Below, piece after piece: positions 47,601 to 59,500 of a stretch of 64,000 nt of DNA. How positions within the stretch are numbered: position 1 is the first letter of the stretch; each line of letters begins with the position of its first letter. Under the pieces are notes generated by a model that saw only the letters and a program-made list of their open reading frames with translations, had not been told where the DNA came from and ran no database searches. The position numbers and the translations under genes were made by a program. Source of the DNA: Klebsormidium nitens (lineage: Eukaryota; Streptophyta; Klebsormidiophyceae; Klebsormidiales; Klebsormidiaceae). The stretch is from contig DF237080.1 of NCBI GenBank assembly GCA_000708835.1, forward strand, positions 62,001-126,000, read 5' to 3'.

Positions 47601-49665
47601 CCGGAACGGCGTCCAGCCTAGGCTGAAACTGCATGATGTCGACTTCGTGACCGCTGCACGTGGCGGCGGTGCACGAGCCCGCCTCCTGCAAACAGCCCCC
47701 CATCTGCGGAGGAAGGAAAACTCGCTCGTAGTAGATGATCTTCCGATTTTCCTTGAACAGCCAGACACAAACTTTGTCTGTCATCCGGATGTTCTCTTTG
47801 AGCAAATGGATCTATCGGCTTTGTCTGCAACCTCCCTCCTGCAAATATCTGTGGAGGAAGAAAAACGCGCTTACAGAAAATAATTTTCCAATTACTCTTG
47901 TTTGAAAAGCCAGACATGAGTTTTGTCTGTCATCCAGATGACCTCTTCAAGTCAAATAATCTATGGTCTTTGTCTGCAATCTGCCTCCTGCAAACAGGCC
48001 CCATTCACGGAGAAAGACAAAATCCGGTGAAAAGGCATTACAGAAGACCTTTGTTTCTTCCTTATTGGAAGATTGGACCGGCCTGTTGTGTTCCACTTCT
48101 GCAAAGGAGCTTATGTTGTATCTTTATAGATATCCTGCTTCTTGCAGTTGTCCCCCCATCTGCAGAAGGAGAAGCTATAAAAGGACGACAAAGGAAATGT
48201 GGTCGGTCGTTCAGAATAACCAGCCCCCCTTGATCGCAGGAAAGAGTAAAAGGCGGAAACTGGGTGAGCAACTACTTCGAATAGGAACGCCTCTGAATTT
48301 GAGCTCAGAAGGTACGTCGAGCACTCGCGACATGAGATGAGCGGTGGAGGCGACACAGAACTTTTGGTACGGGCACAAAAAGGGATTCGACGTCATGAAG
48401 GCAAAGACTGATAGGCTGTTCCCAAGAGCACTTCTCAAGAGAATCTTTCCACATGAAGTTCGTTGTGGAGTTCGACTGGCTTCTGCTCATTCTTGAGCAT
48501 TATGCTATAGGCCGTGGCATGCTTCCTTATTTCCTTTGAAAGATATGGAGTTGTCACAAAGCTCCGGAGCGGGGCGGGACTTACGTCAAGAAAGGTAGCG
48601 TTGGCCCCAATCGAGAACATGAGGGCCATGGCGGGATTCAATCCGACTTGTCTGCAAGGCAGAATGACGGGCTTGAGATCTGCATCGATTTGATTGAGAC
48701 AATCAGTTCAAGACACACGCTTGACATCTGTCATTCAGATTGAGTGGTTCGGACAAACGGGGACATTTATGATCTGAATACGACACCGTACTTTATTGCA
48801 GCTTCTTCTAAGCTGTAAAGCAAAGGAACAATGTTTAGAAGCAGGAGAATTGGGAAATCTTACAGTGAACTGAAGACGTAGGGGCCCGTAACTTGCATGA
48901 GAACGAACAGATCTCTTCCATCATGCACCGCCTACATAAAGACAGGAAGAAAGTAAGCGGAGCCCAAAGAAAAACACGAAAACAGAGTGAGGGTGCACAC
49001 TTCTTTTTGAAACCAGGATCTCACCCGGGAAAATGAATTTTCTTCGGCAACACTTACTTTTTGAGCAGGAGCGCATTGATCCAATTCTGTAATTTCAAAG
49101 GATAGTCTGGTGCGGAAACCACAATCTATAATATGGATTACAGATTGTCCCCTCCTTACCCTCACTCAAACCCTCTACTCTTTGAAGGGAATCACGCCCT
49201 TCGGGATTTAGTATCAAACGAGGAGAGAACCTTTGAAAATGTACCTTGCAACCATCATAACTCTGCCTGGGGTAGAGCAGTACGGACTGCCTCAAGCATA
49301 CACTAGCCATCTCAAGCCAGCGACTTTTCGTTTTTGGAGAATCCATCTGCCCAATTTCATCAAAGTAGACTCCTGATTGCAGCTAGTTCTAAGCTTGTAT
49401 TCCAAGCACTTGCCTTGATCGTCGCCTCTCCATCACCGTACAGATAAGACGAGCCCCCTCCCACCACCTGCCGGAGGCGCACCCGCATGCCCGGGATGGA
49501 CTTCCAATCATCGCTGTTCCCATCCACTGTGACCAGGCCTGGGGCATACAGCGCCTGAAGCAACGGAGGAACGCTTCCAGACACGCAAATGTTTGGCGCG
49601 CTGGCCGCCCCAGCAGTTGCTGCGATTGCAGCGAGAGCAAGTAGCAGCGCTAGAAGGCAAGCCAT
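44670..49665 (-). CDS. Secreted, membrane-anchored haem-binding-domain protein, ethylbenzene dehydrogenase/cytochrome c-552 type (369 aa, 8 exons)
   Basis: Exons in transcript order: 49414-49665, 48864-48931, 48585-48651, 47546-47703, 47256-47329, 46462-46551, 45813-45972, 44670-44910; total 1110 nt, in frame. Residues 1-21 form a signal peptide. VTVDGNSDDWKSIPG opens a domain resembling the CBM9-like fold of EB_dh proteins, which bind b-type haem in bacterial dehydrogenases. LNPAMALMFSIG may supply the Met ligand (inference), and WYPISGQPWNGYEHF near the C-terminus fits the same family. A Gly/Ala/Val-rich membrane segment and a short basic tail (LLRRHH) follow, giving a type I topology. Intron 1 has a GC donor. 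Introns 3, 5, 6 and 7 contain tandem copies of neighbouring splice sites and exon ends. Function in this organism is unknown; extracellular redox is plausible. Confidence 0.85.
45340..45840. repeat. Tandem copies of the exon 7 donor region (about 118-123 bp period)
   Basis: The 3' end of exon 7 (minus strand, ending at 45813) and its donor recur with donor-equivalent exon ends at 45695, 45577 and 45454. A partial fifth unit lies near 45340-45380. Each copy keeps GGGGCGGCCTTCTG followed by GTGAG or GTAAG. The array fills the 5' half of intron 7. The three downstream units can act as decoy donors. Confidence 0.9.
45894..46150. repeat. 128-bp tandem duplication of the exon 7 acceptor and 5' half
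   Basis: Units 45894-46021 and 46022-46150 are highly similar. Each holds the intron 6 acceptor and about 78 bp of exon 7. The true exon starts at 45972; the duplicate acceptor would start an exon at 46100 encoding GQSPFAWGDAVFGVNG and related residues, but it meets a stop after TTC TCC CGC. Confidence 0.92.
46524..46782. repeat. 135-bp tandem duplication of the exon 6 acceptor and 5' part
   Basis: Units 46524-46658 and 46659-46782 share the acceptor and the first codons of exon 6 (FNIGSHGW). The true exon starts at 46551; the duplicate would start at 46686 and reach a stop after about 16 codons. Confidence 0.9.
47682..48185. repeat. Four-copy array of the exon 4 acceptor region (145-156 bp period)
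   Basis: The true exon 4 starts at 47703 (minus strand). Diverged copies of its acceptor and first codons lie at about 47848, 48004 and 48159, inside intron 3. Copies keep variants of GGGGGGCTGTTTGCAGGAGG preceded by a pyrimidine-rich tract; the copy at 48004 has lost the AG. Intervening sequence such as GACAAACTTTGTCTGTCATC-type text also repeats. Confidence 0.85.
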
Positions 49666-50541
49666 TCAGCAACAGCGGGCTCCCAGCTGCCGTGGCTGGA
49701 CTTTCTTGGATCCTGGAACGATCGTCTATGCTCTGGACCAGCTCGTGTGCTCTAAGACCAGCTCCTATCCAACTACTGCGGGTTGCGCAGCAGCCCCCGA
49801 GTGCCCTGGAGCTGGGACGCTTGGCCCATTAAGGTGATGACGCAGTCACCCCTGTGCAAGAAGCGAGTTCTTCAGCAATCAGCTCCACTGAACTCGCACT
49901 TTCTTGAGATGGACCGTCCTTTGCTCTTCTGCTCGAGTATGGTTGTGCTGGAACCCTTCACTTTTTGAGAATCTATGTTTTCAGAAGATGGGGCCCAGGG
50001 CGTAGGTGCCACCAGTATCTAAACTTTCAGAGGCTCAGAGCGCAGGGGCTTGAAGTTGAACGTGATACAAGAAGTGTCCTGGACCAGACAAGAACTTCTT
50101 GCATGAAGTTGCAAGAAGCACCAAATGGAGGGTCTCTGCCATGGGCCTGGCTACCATAATACCTAGGTTAACGCGTTGTTGCTGACTTTCGATATGTGGA
50201 TGTGTTGACAAGGGTTCCGCATGTGGTTCCGCCTAACTGTCTGCGCTAACAGACTCACACCAAACCTGGTACCGGAGGGTTCCCGTTAGCGCGGTTAGAG
50301 CTCCATCACTCCGCCCGGCGCTTGTCGAACGGAAACCTCAGCTGTTGCCTTTTCAAAAACGTCCTCAAATTTTAACCAGGCTCCAATTGGACTAGCAGAC
50401 ATTTCCCGCATGTGAATGCAGTGGTCGCAGCATTGCTCATTGCTCATTGCAGTGCATGCGCATTCGGGGAGCTCCAAAGCTATGCTGCATTCAGCTCTGT
50501 AAGGGGAAGGGAGAAAGTAGCTTCACAAGTCTGCTTCCGCC
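49666..50541. promoter_or_regulatory. Head-to-head intergenic region, possible shared promoter
   Basis: This 876-bp interval separates the start codons of the minus-strand haem-domain gene and the plus-strand acetyl-CoA synthetase gene, so both promoters must be here unless there are upstream untranslated exons. No TATA box or named regulatory motif stands out clearly enough to call. Bidirectional control is inferred only from geometry. Confidence 0.45.
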
Positions 50542-53500
50542 ATGGATTTTGAGTCTGCAGCAGCAGATGCTGTCCCTGAAGAATTGTACCACCCGCCGAA
50601 GGGCTTCAGAGAACGGGCGCTGATTAGGTCGAGAGAGGAATATGATGCATTGTATAGGGAGTCCATCGAGGACCCTGAGAACTTTTGGAGCAAGCAGGCG
50701 GAGCCATTCCACTGGGAGAGAAAGTGGACGGTAAGTCTCAAAAGCAACCTGGAATTGATTGAATTCGACCAGCTTCTCTAGAAGGAGCTCCTGAATGACG
50801 GAGCTTCTTGACCAGAACACAAACTTTTGGCATGTAGACAAAGGTTTTAGAATTACTTCAGAAAGAGCTTCTGAGGTGAACAGTGGAAATCAGCAATTTG
50901 TGGCAAGACAGATTCAACTCAAGTTCTGGTGGCCCGTCCAGCTTTTGTGCGGTGCTTTTTGAGTGGGCTGAATTTGTCTCCGAACTTGTTTGCACAAAGT
51001 CTTAGCAGCTTTGGAACTCCCCTTGACCACATTCAGACACTGGCACCCATCCTTGGGGGGGCTTGAAGGATGTCCATTTGGTCCAGGTTTAAACTTGTGC
51101 ACATAATCCTACCCACCACTTTTTCAAAAAGGTGTTCTTTCTTAAGTACAATTGCTTGTACCTTCATTGACAGACGGCCCCCATGCGGTGCTCCATTTCG
51201 TGCCCTCCTTTGTCGGCGCCTCTCCCTCAAGAACGACGTGCATAGAAAGCTCCAAAAATCAGTTCGGTGTTTCAAAGCTATGCAAGAATCTCATCCCTAC
51301 TTTCATCCCTACTTTTTCTTTCAATGATTCCTGTCTGCATGCCCAACATTCGGAGGGCTTTCAAAAGCTTTCATCATTATTTCATCTTGTCCTTTTGTGT
51401 GTGAGATTTAATGGTGCTGTGCCCTTCCACGAAGCCTCATTCTGCCATACTTAAGTAAGAAAAACAAGGAGGGATCTGCGCCCGGTGATTAGCAGCATCC
51501 GATTGGTGAATGCTTGATACAATTGTCAACATTCACCTTTCTACATCTGAAGTCCTGACGTCTTAAAGGGCTTTAACCCTTAACTTTTCAAGAATGAGTG
51601 GTCACTCTTTGTGTGTCAACTTAGATAAGCTCGTGGCCCTCAATTCTCTAGAGGTGTTTGACAGAACAGTGATTCTGAAAAGTTCTCATACCGTAACTCT
51701 GAAAACTATATGCGACTCCAGAGAAATTATATGTGCCGAGTCAAAGCCGCTTAGTAATGATGGTTCTCAATCTCTTTTGCAGGCCCCTTTCTGCGAGTAC
51801 AACTTTGACATGCGCAAGGGCCCCATCGTTGTGAACTGGTTCACTGGGGCCCAAACAAACGTGTCATATAATGCTCTGGACCGCCACGTGAAAGCGGGGC
51901 GGGGGGACAAGGTGGCGTTCTACTGGGAGGGAAATGATGTCGGCATAAGCAACACGCTAACTTACAAGGACCTTCTGACAAAGGTCAGGGACTTGTTTCA
52001 CATACTCTCTTTCACAAGGAAGGGGAGAAAAGTGATCTGTGTCCTTTCCTTCAATCTGATGGAACAGGGCCGGTCGATGTTGTATGCTAAGGAAAACTTC
52101 TGTTCTAAAACTATCAAAATGCCAGGATAGTATTGTCCGCCAGAGGATGAGACTATGAAAATAATTGTGCGCATGCACTTTGGGTAATCACGATTTCAAG
52201 TGGGCCTTTCCAAGACTCAGTGTCAAGCCCAGAAAGCCCCACTAGCTTTCCTGACCAGAGAAGGGTGTCATACCAGATCAACCTGAATGTGCAAACAAGA
52301 TTCGTTTTGATCTATGCCAACGCAGCCAATAACTTGACACCGTTTTGGCAGGTGTGTAAGATCGCGAACTTCCTCAAGAGCGAGGGAGTCAAGGCTGGCG
52401 ACACTGTGAGCATCTACCTTCCAATGATCACCGAACTGCCTGCGGCCATGCTGGCCTGTGCTCGGATTGGTACGCTCTGTTACCCTTCTTCTCGTGCACT
52501 TCACGTCAGTATTTCAAGTCGTGCCCAAACGCCTGCCGACAGTTCGATGTAAGAGAGGCTGCTTCAGCTGTGACAGGTCCATTGACATTGGCACTGCGGC
52601 TGCGTTTGTGGATTTCTAGCCCTCGTGATACGTTTCGGTCTCTTTGATACGATTTGAGCAGAACTGTGAGTTTTAGTAGGAGGCAGCGGCTGATATCGAC
52701 TAAAAAGTAAGGATCAAAAAGCTGAGTTTTTGTTATTTCGTAAGAACTGCATCCGGGGTTCTCATCATTCCGTAAAGCTCGTCGTGACCTGTCAGGATGC
52801 ATAATAACGATTCGAGGACTTGGTCACCCTGTATACAGATGCTTCGGGCTATCTCGTGAATTGGAAAGAGACTCTTCCACAGTGCTCAATGATGCAGACA
52901 AGCAGTAGACGACATAAACGAGAATATACCCGAAGTAAAGCCAGCTCCTGTTCTTCGTTCTAAAGTTGGAGAACGCATGGAAAGAATCTGTTGCCGAAGC
53001 TTGCAATGGCAGGACTCGTCAATTCACCGTGAAGAAGCCGAATCTCGTTCTTACTAGATTTGATTATTGGAAGTAAGTACTATTGACTGGTAATGCGAGA
53101 CAACACCTGAAACGCATGACCTTTCCGATCTCCTGACAGGTGCGGTTCACTCGGTAGTTTTCGCTGGGTTCTCTGCGGAGTCTTTGGGCGACCGGTTGAT
53201 CGACTCCCGGTCCCGAGTGCTCCTGACCGCCACGGGGGTGCTCCGAGGCACCAAGCTGGTCGGCCTCAAGCAGATTGTAAGCCCCCCTTTTAAGCGCGCA
53301 CCTTTTAGAGAACCTCTTTCTTGACTTAACCTTCAGAGGGCAGGGCAAAATTTTTGGGTCAGATCGCAGGTACGGACCGAAAGGTTGTCACAGGATGGGG
53401 ATGGGGAGGCTACATTAGAATGAACGGTTGGAAAGCACACCTCGATGGAAAAGTTGGGCGGATAACAATCCCCAGTGTAAGATCAGAAGCTCCGAGAGTC

Positions 53501-56500
53501 AGTATATAAGCGCCTTAGGCAGACGGGGGATAGTCAGTGAGTGTAGAGTAGACGTGGGGGCGGAGCAGGAGGTTGTCGGGTTCACCATTTTGGAGTGTGT
53601 TGTTCTTAGAAGTTTTTTCTGTCGAGGCGAAGACTTGCGAAGAGCTCAAGCCCTGGGAGGTGCAAAATTGTATGACAACAGTTCAGTTTAAGGTTCTGAC
53701 TCTGCGTGTGCTGAAGGGCTTACAATGTTCCGCCACGCAGCATCTGCAAAGAAGGCAGCTCGAATCAATTTGGATTCAAGAAAGCATCCGGATGCACCTA
53801 CATCAACCTGGAAAGGCCTTTTCCCAGCACGGAAACCGGGACAGGACAAGTCGAAACAGCAAGACTCTGGAAAAACATCATGACACGTGGCGGGGTTCAT
53901 CGCAGGTCGACGAAGCCTGCGAACGGTCTGCCAAAGGCGGTCACACGGTCGAAAAAGTGGTGGTTTATGATAACGCAACGGCCATGAAGGTGAGTATGAT
54001 CGAACTACAGAGAGAGATTGGGGGTTTCTGAGGTTTTCGCTGTTGGAAGATGAGGAGGCAATTCGAGTTTTTCTGTTGGAATAGCTAGATCGAGATAGAC
54101 ACTGCCCAGATAGACTGTGGCTTAAATGGACTCTTCAGGGTGAACACGAGTATGAAACGTGTCTAGTTTGGGTTCAAATATTAGTCAGTGTCGCCCCGGC
54201 TTGTAAAGCTCCAACACAACACACAGCTTAATCAGCACACTTTGAGGCTTATGGAACGAGCGGTGTAAGCGCGCCTTGACAAATGCTGCATCGTTCAACA
54301 ACTCTTGCCGAGTTGTTGGTGAGCATTTGTGCATCGAATGATTTGATCAGCCTTGCAATCATTGACACTGTGCTCCGCTGGTTTGTACTTATCCGCAGAG
54401 GGAGGACGTGCAGATGGTCGAAGGGCGGGACGTCTGGTGGCAGGACGCGGTCGAGAAGCAGGAGGACGAGTGCGAGGTGAGGTGACGTCGGCTTCCCTTG
54501 ACAAGATTCAAACGGGAAAGCTGAGGTGACGTCAGCTTCTCTAAACAAGATTCACCTGTTGGACTGTGTGTGCGATCTGACATAATGTCAGCCCTCTTTT
54601 TAGACCCACGAATCGAAATGTGAAAAAAACTGGTTCAAAGATACGTAAGCGACCAGACTTTTGCACGTTTGGTTATAGAGTACCAAGATCCGAATCCCTC
54701 GTTGGTCGTTTGCATGGACAAAAAGGCGCCACGCTTGACGCTGGGCACAAGCGGCAGCACAAGAATTCCTAGCATCTCGGACTAACTTTGAAACCCCAAC
54801 GCCTATATCCAGAGATCCCGAACCGGTGAATTTGGTTCAGGTCGTTTGCATGAACGCCCAGGCGCCGCTGTTCGTGCTGCACACGAGCGGCAGCACGGAG
54901 AAACCTAGTCCGTCCGACTCCGTCGAGGCACTCAAGTTTTAGAGAGCCCTAATTTCTAATGTTAACCCGTTCCAGGTCGTTTGGATAAACGCAGAAGCGG
55001 TGCTGTTCATGCGGCAGCATCGTGAAACCTTCAATTGGAGAAAATCAAAACCCTAAACCCCGATACGTTCAGCTATAGAATCCTAAATCGTTGAATTCCC
55101 CTCAAGTCGCTTTGGATGGACGCGGAGGCGCCGCTGTACACGAGCGGCAGCACAAAGGAGCCCTTGCTTTTCCAGAAAAAGGGAACCCCGAATCGTCCAA
55201 GAATTCATTTGGAGAAGCCCTCGACCCTCCTCAAACAAACCGTTCCAGGTCGTTTGGATGGACGCGGAGGCGCCGCTGTCATGCTGTACACGAGCGGGAG
55301 CACGGGGAATAAAAAATTGTTGGAAAAGATGTCCTGTGGAAACCCTAATTTTTCGTTTTCTTCAGGTTGTTTGGATGGATGCGGAGGCACCGCTGTTCAT
55401 GCTGTACACGAGTGGGAGCACGGGCACGCCGAAGGGCGTGCAGCACACGACGGCGGGGTACATGGTTGGCGCAGCGACCACGTTCAAGTACATCTTCGAC
55501 TATCATGACGACGACGTCTACTGGTGAGAGGGACCACTCTTTGCGCCACAAGATGATTATGAAACTTTCGCAGTCTCTTTCTTCTATCGTATCCCTGTTG
55601 TTAGTAGTCACATGCTGCGCGTCCAGTCGCCCCCATTGTCCACCTGTTCCAATGGGTGCGGCGCGACCGTCGGCCTGCATGAAAGGCTAACTCATCGTCT
55701 ATCGTTCGGCCCCTCTCTCCCCGCTGCTACGCATCGGTTCTGATTACAATACGCTACAATTTTCCTTTTCAAACCTACTTTCCAGGTTGCTGGTTTCTGC
55801 TGATTGGATTTCGTTCTTTGCCCACCCCTCCATCTTCATCCGCAGAATCTCTGATCAGTTGCCAGCCCTTAGCGCTGCCACCTCTCACCTACTGTCTTTG
55901 CCACGTGTCCAGGTGCACTGCCGACTGCGGCTGGATCACCGGCCACTCGTACATGACCTACGGGCCGCTCCTGAATGGCGCCACGTGTGTCGTGTTTGAG
56001 GGCATTCCCACGCACCCGGATGCTGGGCGATCCTGGGAGATCGTTGACAAGTGAGGTCCAAGCCGGTCGACTGATTCTGTATGGTACACTGTGCATCGAC
56101 CATCTCAATATAAAGTCAAGAATATCGGCGTGAGTGCCTGTTCACACTTATTTAGAACGCGTCACGCTAGTCGCGACTTTGGTGTCCGATATCTGCGATT
56201 ACTTGTACCTGCAGGCGCTGGGACTTCGGCCTCAGCCTGTTCATGGAAAGAGGTTTGCTTGTCTGCCTGGAACGACCGGGATCGGATAGGAACGCTCTCA
56301 GCGTTGCTAATGTCGCGCGCAGTTGTCGGTTTGAAAGTCCTGAAGATTCACAACTCCTATTTACAGGTACAAAGTGACAGTCTTCTACACAGCCCCGACT
56401 GCCATCAGAGCGCTCATGAGATGCGGCGATGAGGTGAGGTTCTTGAAAAGCCTTTCCGACGCTCAGCCGTTTGCAACCGAAGTCCGTCCGGTCAAAGAAC

Positions 56501-59500
56501 GAAACTTTGGTTTTCTGCGTGCACTCTTCTGCGGTTTGACGTTTTGTTCACGAGAGGCCTACTTTCGAGTCAAAGCCCACGAGGAGCCGCTGACTTGGTC
56601 GTACTTTAAAATAGACGGAGGCGCGTCCTGTTCAGCTCCCCAGGTCTACTAGCACAAACTCTACTCAAGAGAATGCAAGACACCAGCCAACGTATGAACA
56701 TTCGCTAAAGTTGACTGGCTGGTTGGATTCCACACAAGGATCCGCCCTTCGAGCATTTTCGTCATTATACGTGACAGCTGGGATTGTACTGTCCTACAAA
56801 GCGCCAGATGCTTTGGGCTTCTGCGCAGCAGGGCCGTTTAAATTATGCATCATTGATTGGGTCATTTTAAGAAGAAGAGCGCACTATGTCTCTGCACTCT
56901 CTCCACCCACAGCCTTCGGCACCTCCTGCTGAAACACTTTCAGAATCGAGAGGAGAAAGCCGCTCTTCTTGAATCATCGACAGCAGATTGCGTTCAATCA
57001 AACAGTCCTGGGCACTTCAACCAGAAACTCTAACACAAGGCATGACTCGCTCCGCACCCGCACCACTTTTACCTCCCAGCTACGGGTGCTTAGTTCACTG
57101 CAACCTGCCCTTGATTCAGGCAACTTGTTAGGCATTCTAAAAGCAGGAAAGTTACCATTCGGAAATCCAGGATCACCGGAGTAATGCACGAGAAGCTAAC
57201 ATCCGTCTTGTCTCTCTCGTGCAGTTCCCAGAGAAGCACAGCCTGGCGTCGCTCCGGTTGCTGGGCAGTGTGGGTGAGCCCATCAACCCCGAGGCCTGGC
57301 GCTGGTATCACTCCGCAATTGGCCACGGCAAGTGCCCGATCGTCGACACGTGGTGGCAGACTGAGACGGGAGGCATCATGGTGAGCCGTCTTTTCTCGTG
57401 CCATCAATCTAGGGAAGTGCTTCTGTCTACTTTTGTAGAGGGGTCGGATGCGTTTTTGAGTTTGATCTCGATGGGGGCTCGCTCCTGCTCGGCTGCGCTG
57501 CGGAGTCGCATTGGTGCAGGAACGTTGTCAGCGTCGGTTGGGTCGTGCGGTGCTCAGAAAGGTGGCGCCACCAACAGTTGCTGCTTGTCGTTCAGAAGGT
57601 AGAGCCCAATCCATCGACTTTGAAACGCCTTTTCTGTTTGTGCGCAATGGCCCTGAGGTTGCTGCTGGGGCTGTTCAGAAAGGCAACTGCGAAACATCGA
57701 GAATTATGCTGTGGCACGCTTGACGCATGCAGTTGTGCCACGTGTCTCGCAGATTACGCCGCTGCCCGGTGCCTGGCCGCTCAAGCCCGGTTCCGCAACG
57801 CTCCCCTTCTTTGGAGTGCAGCCTGCTATTGTCGACGAGCACGGGAACGAGCTAGAGGTAAGAAGCGGCGAAGCTTTCACCAGGTTTGTGATTTGTCTGC
57901 TTCGCGAGCTTTTTGATAGAAAGTATCAAGATTGACCTAGCGGTAAAGCTCGACCGATTGACTGCAACTCTCAATCTTTGAGAACCGGACGCCTCGATCT
58001 CTGGTAGAGTCAACCTTCAAACTTCGATTGAGGAGTCAACGCCTTTTGATAGCCTTAGAAGGTTGGAAAATTTAAGACGTCTCGCGACATGCTCTTCGGT
58101 CCTGTCCTGGAGTTGGGGCCTGAACAACCGATTCGTCCACGAAAGCTTTATAGACGACACGTGGCGCCATCACTCCATCAGAGCCGTCCATTTGTGTCCG
58201 CAGGGCGTGTGCAACGGCTACCTGTGCATCAAGCGCGCGTGGCCCAGCTGCATGCGGACCGTCCGAAACGACCACGCGCGGTTTGAGGCGACCTACTTCC
58301 AGGCGTACAAGGTGCGGAGGTCGCCTAGCCAGAAGTCTTTGTTTTGTACCGGAAGCAACGGTTTCTTTGGGTCCGGGACTAACGGTTGGCTAGCACACGG
58401 ACCTTTGCGTCCGACCGTTTTGTGGACCATTGTCTCTGTGAGAACCGGTGGAAGGAGACCCCGGACTGCGGTTTCCAGTCCCAGACACCCCCACCGCTTG
58501 GTACTTGATGCGCGCGTGACGGGTGTGCAGTACTATGTCAATGACTCACGGCAGTCTGGCCGTCAGTGCGATTACCGCGACCTTTGTACAGGCTGAAGGC
58601 CGCTATGCTTGGTCGCCAGCAAGCCGCCATCTCAAAACTCACAGGTGGTGACGTTACAAGACCTCTTTTGCTCGCGCACAGAGTACCAAGCGGTGTGGGG
58701 GTCCCGGAGTGCAAACTGCAGTCCTCGTTCTCTTCCACCGGTTCTGCGAGCTTACAGCTCGGGGTTTTTCTCTTGTCATCCATTCGCTTTTCTCCCCTCT
58801 CGTTCCGCAAACCACGAAGCCACATTGGTCGAATGCCATACGCGCTCGATAATGAGCATACAATACGAGAGCGCTGAAGGACCTGACGGTGCGCATCGGT
58901 TCGCAGGGTTACTATTTCACAGGTGACGGCTGTCGGCGAGACGAGGACGGCTACTACTGGCTCACGGGCCGGGTCGATGACGTCATCAACGTCAGGTGAC
59001 TCCCTGGTCGTGACTGATCGTTCTGTTGCCTTTTCTCCCTCAGCAAAGAACAGCCGGGGACGGAACGGAATGCGTCTTTGGGATCGGTGTCAAGAGAGTC
59101 GGAAAGCGACGAGCAGCGGGATACACTCTACAAGCGTGCTTGACAGCCGAGTAGCCGCAAGTGGAGAAAAAGGTTGTTTTGTTGTCATCGAGTGATTGAT
59201 TCCCGGACGACGTTCTGAATTGGGTCGCATCTGCTGACGTGGCGGCCCCATTCGGATAGACGGCAACTGAAACCAAGTATCAGAGTCCGAGCAATTCTGG
59301 AGTTCGCGCCCTCTCCCGGCATTGTCAAACCTTATTAAAGTCCAAGTGGCTTGTGCGGTCTCACAAGCAAGGTATTGAATGGTGTGAACGCCCTCCTGAA
59401 GCAAAAGAATTGCTTACAGCCTATTTACACCGTCTTCGTTTGCAGTGGGCACCGGATTGGGACGGCAGAGGTAGAGAGCGCGCTGGTAGCACATGACATC

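Noticed and set aside
47473-47883. A 136-codon plus-strand open frame
   Set aside because: It is antisense to exon 4 of the haem-domain gene and its duplicated intron units; no domain similarity.
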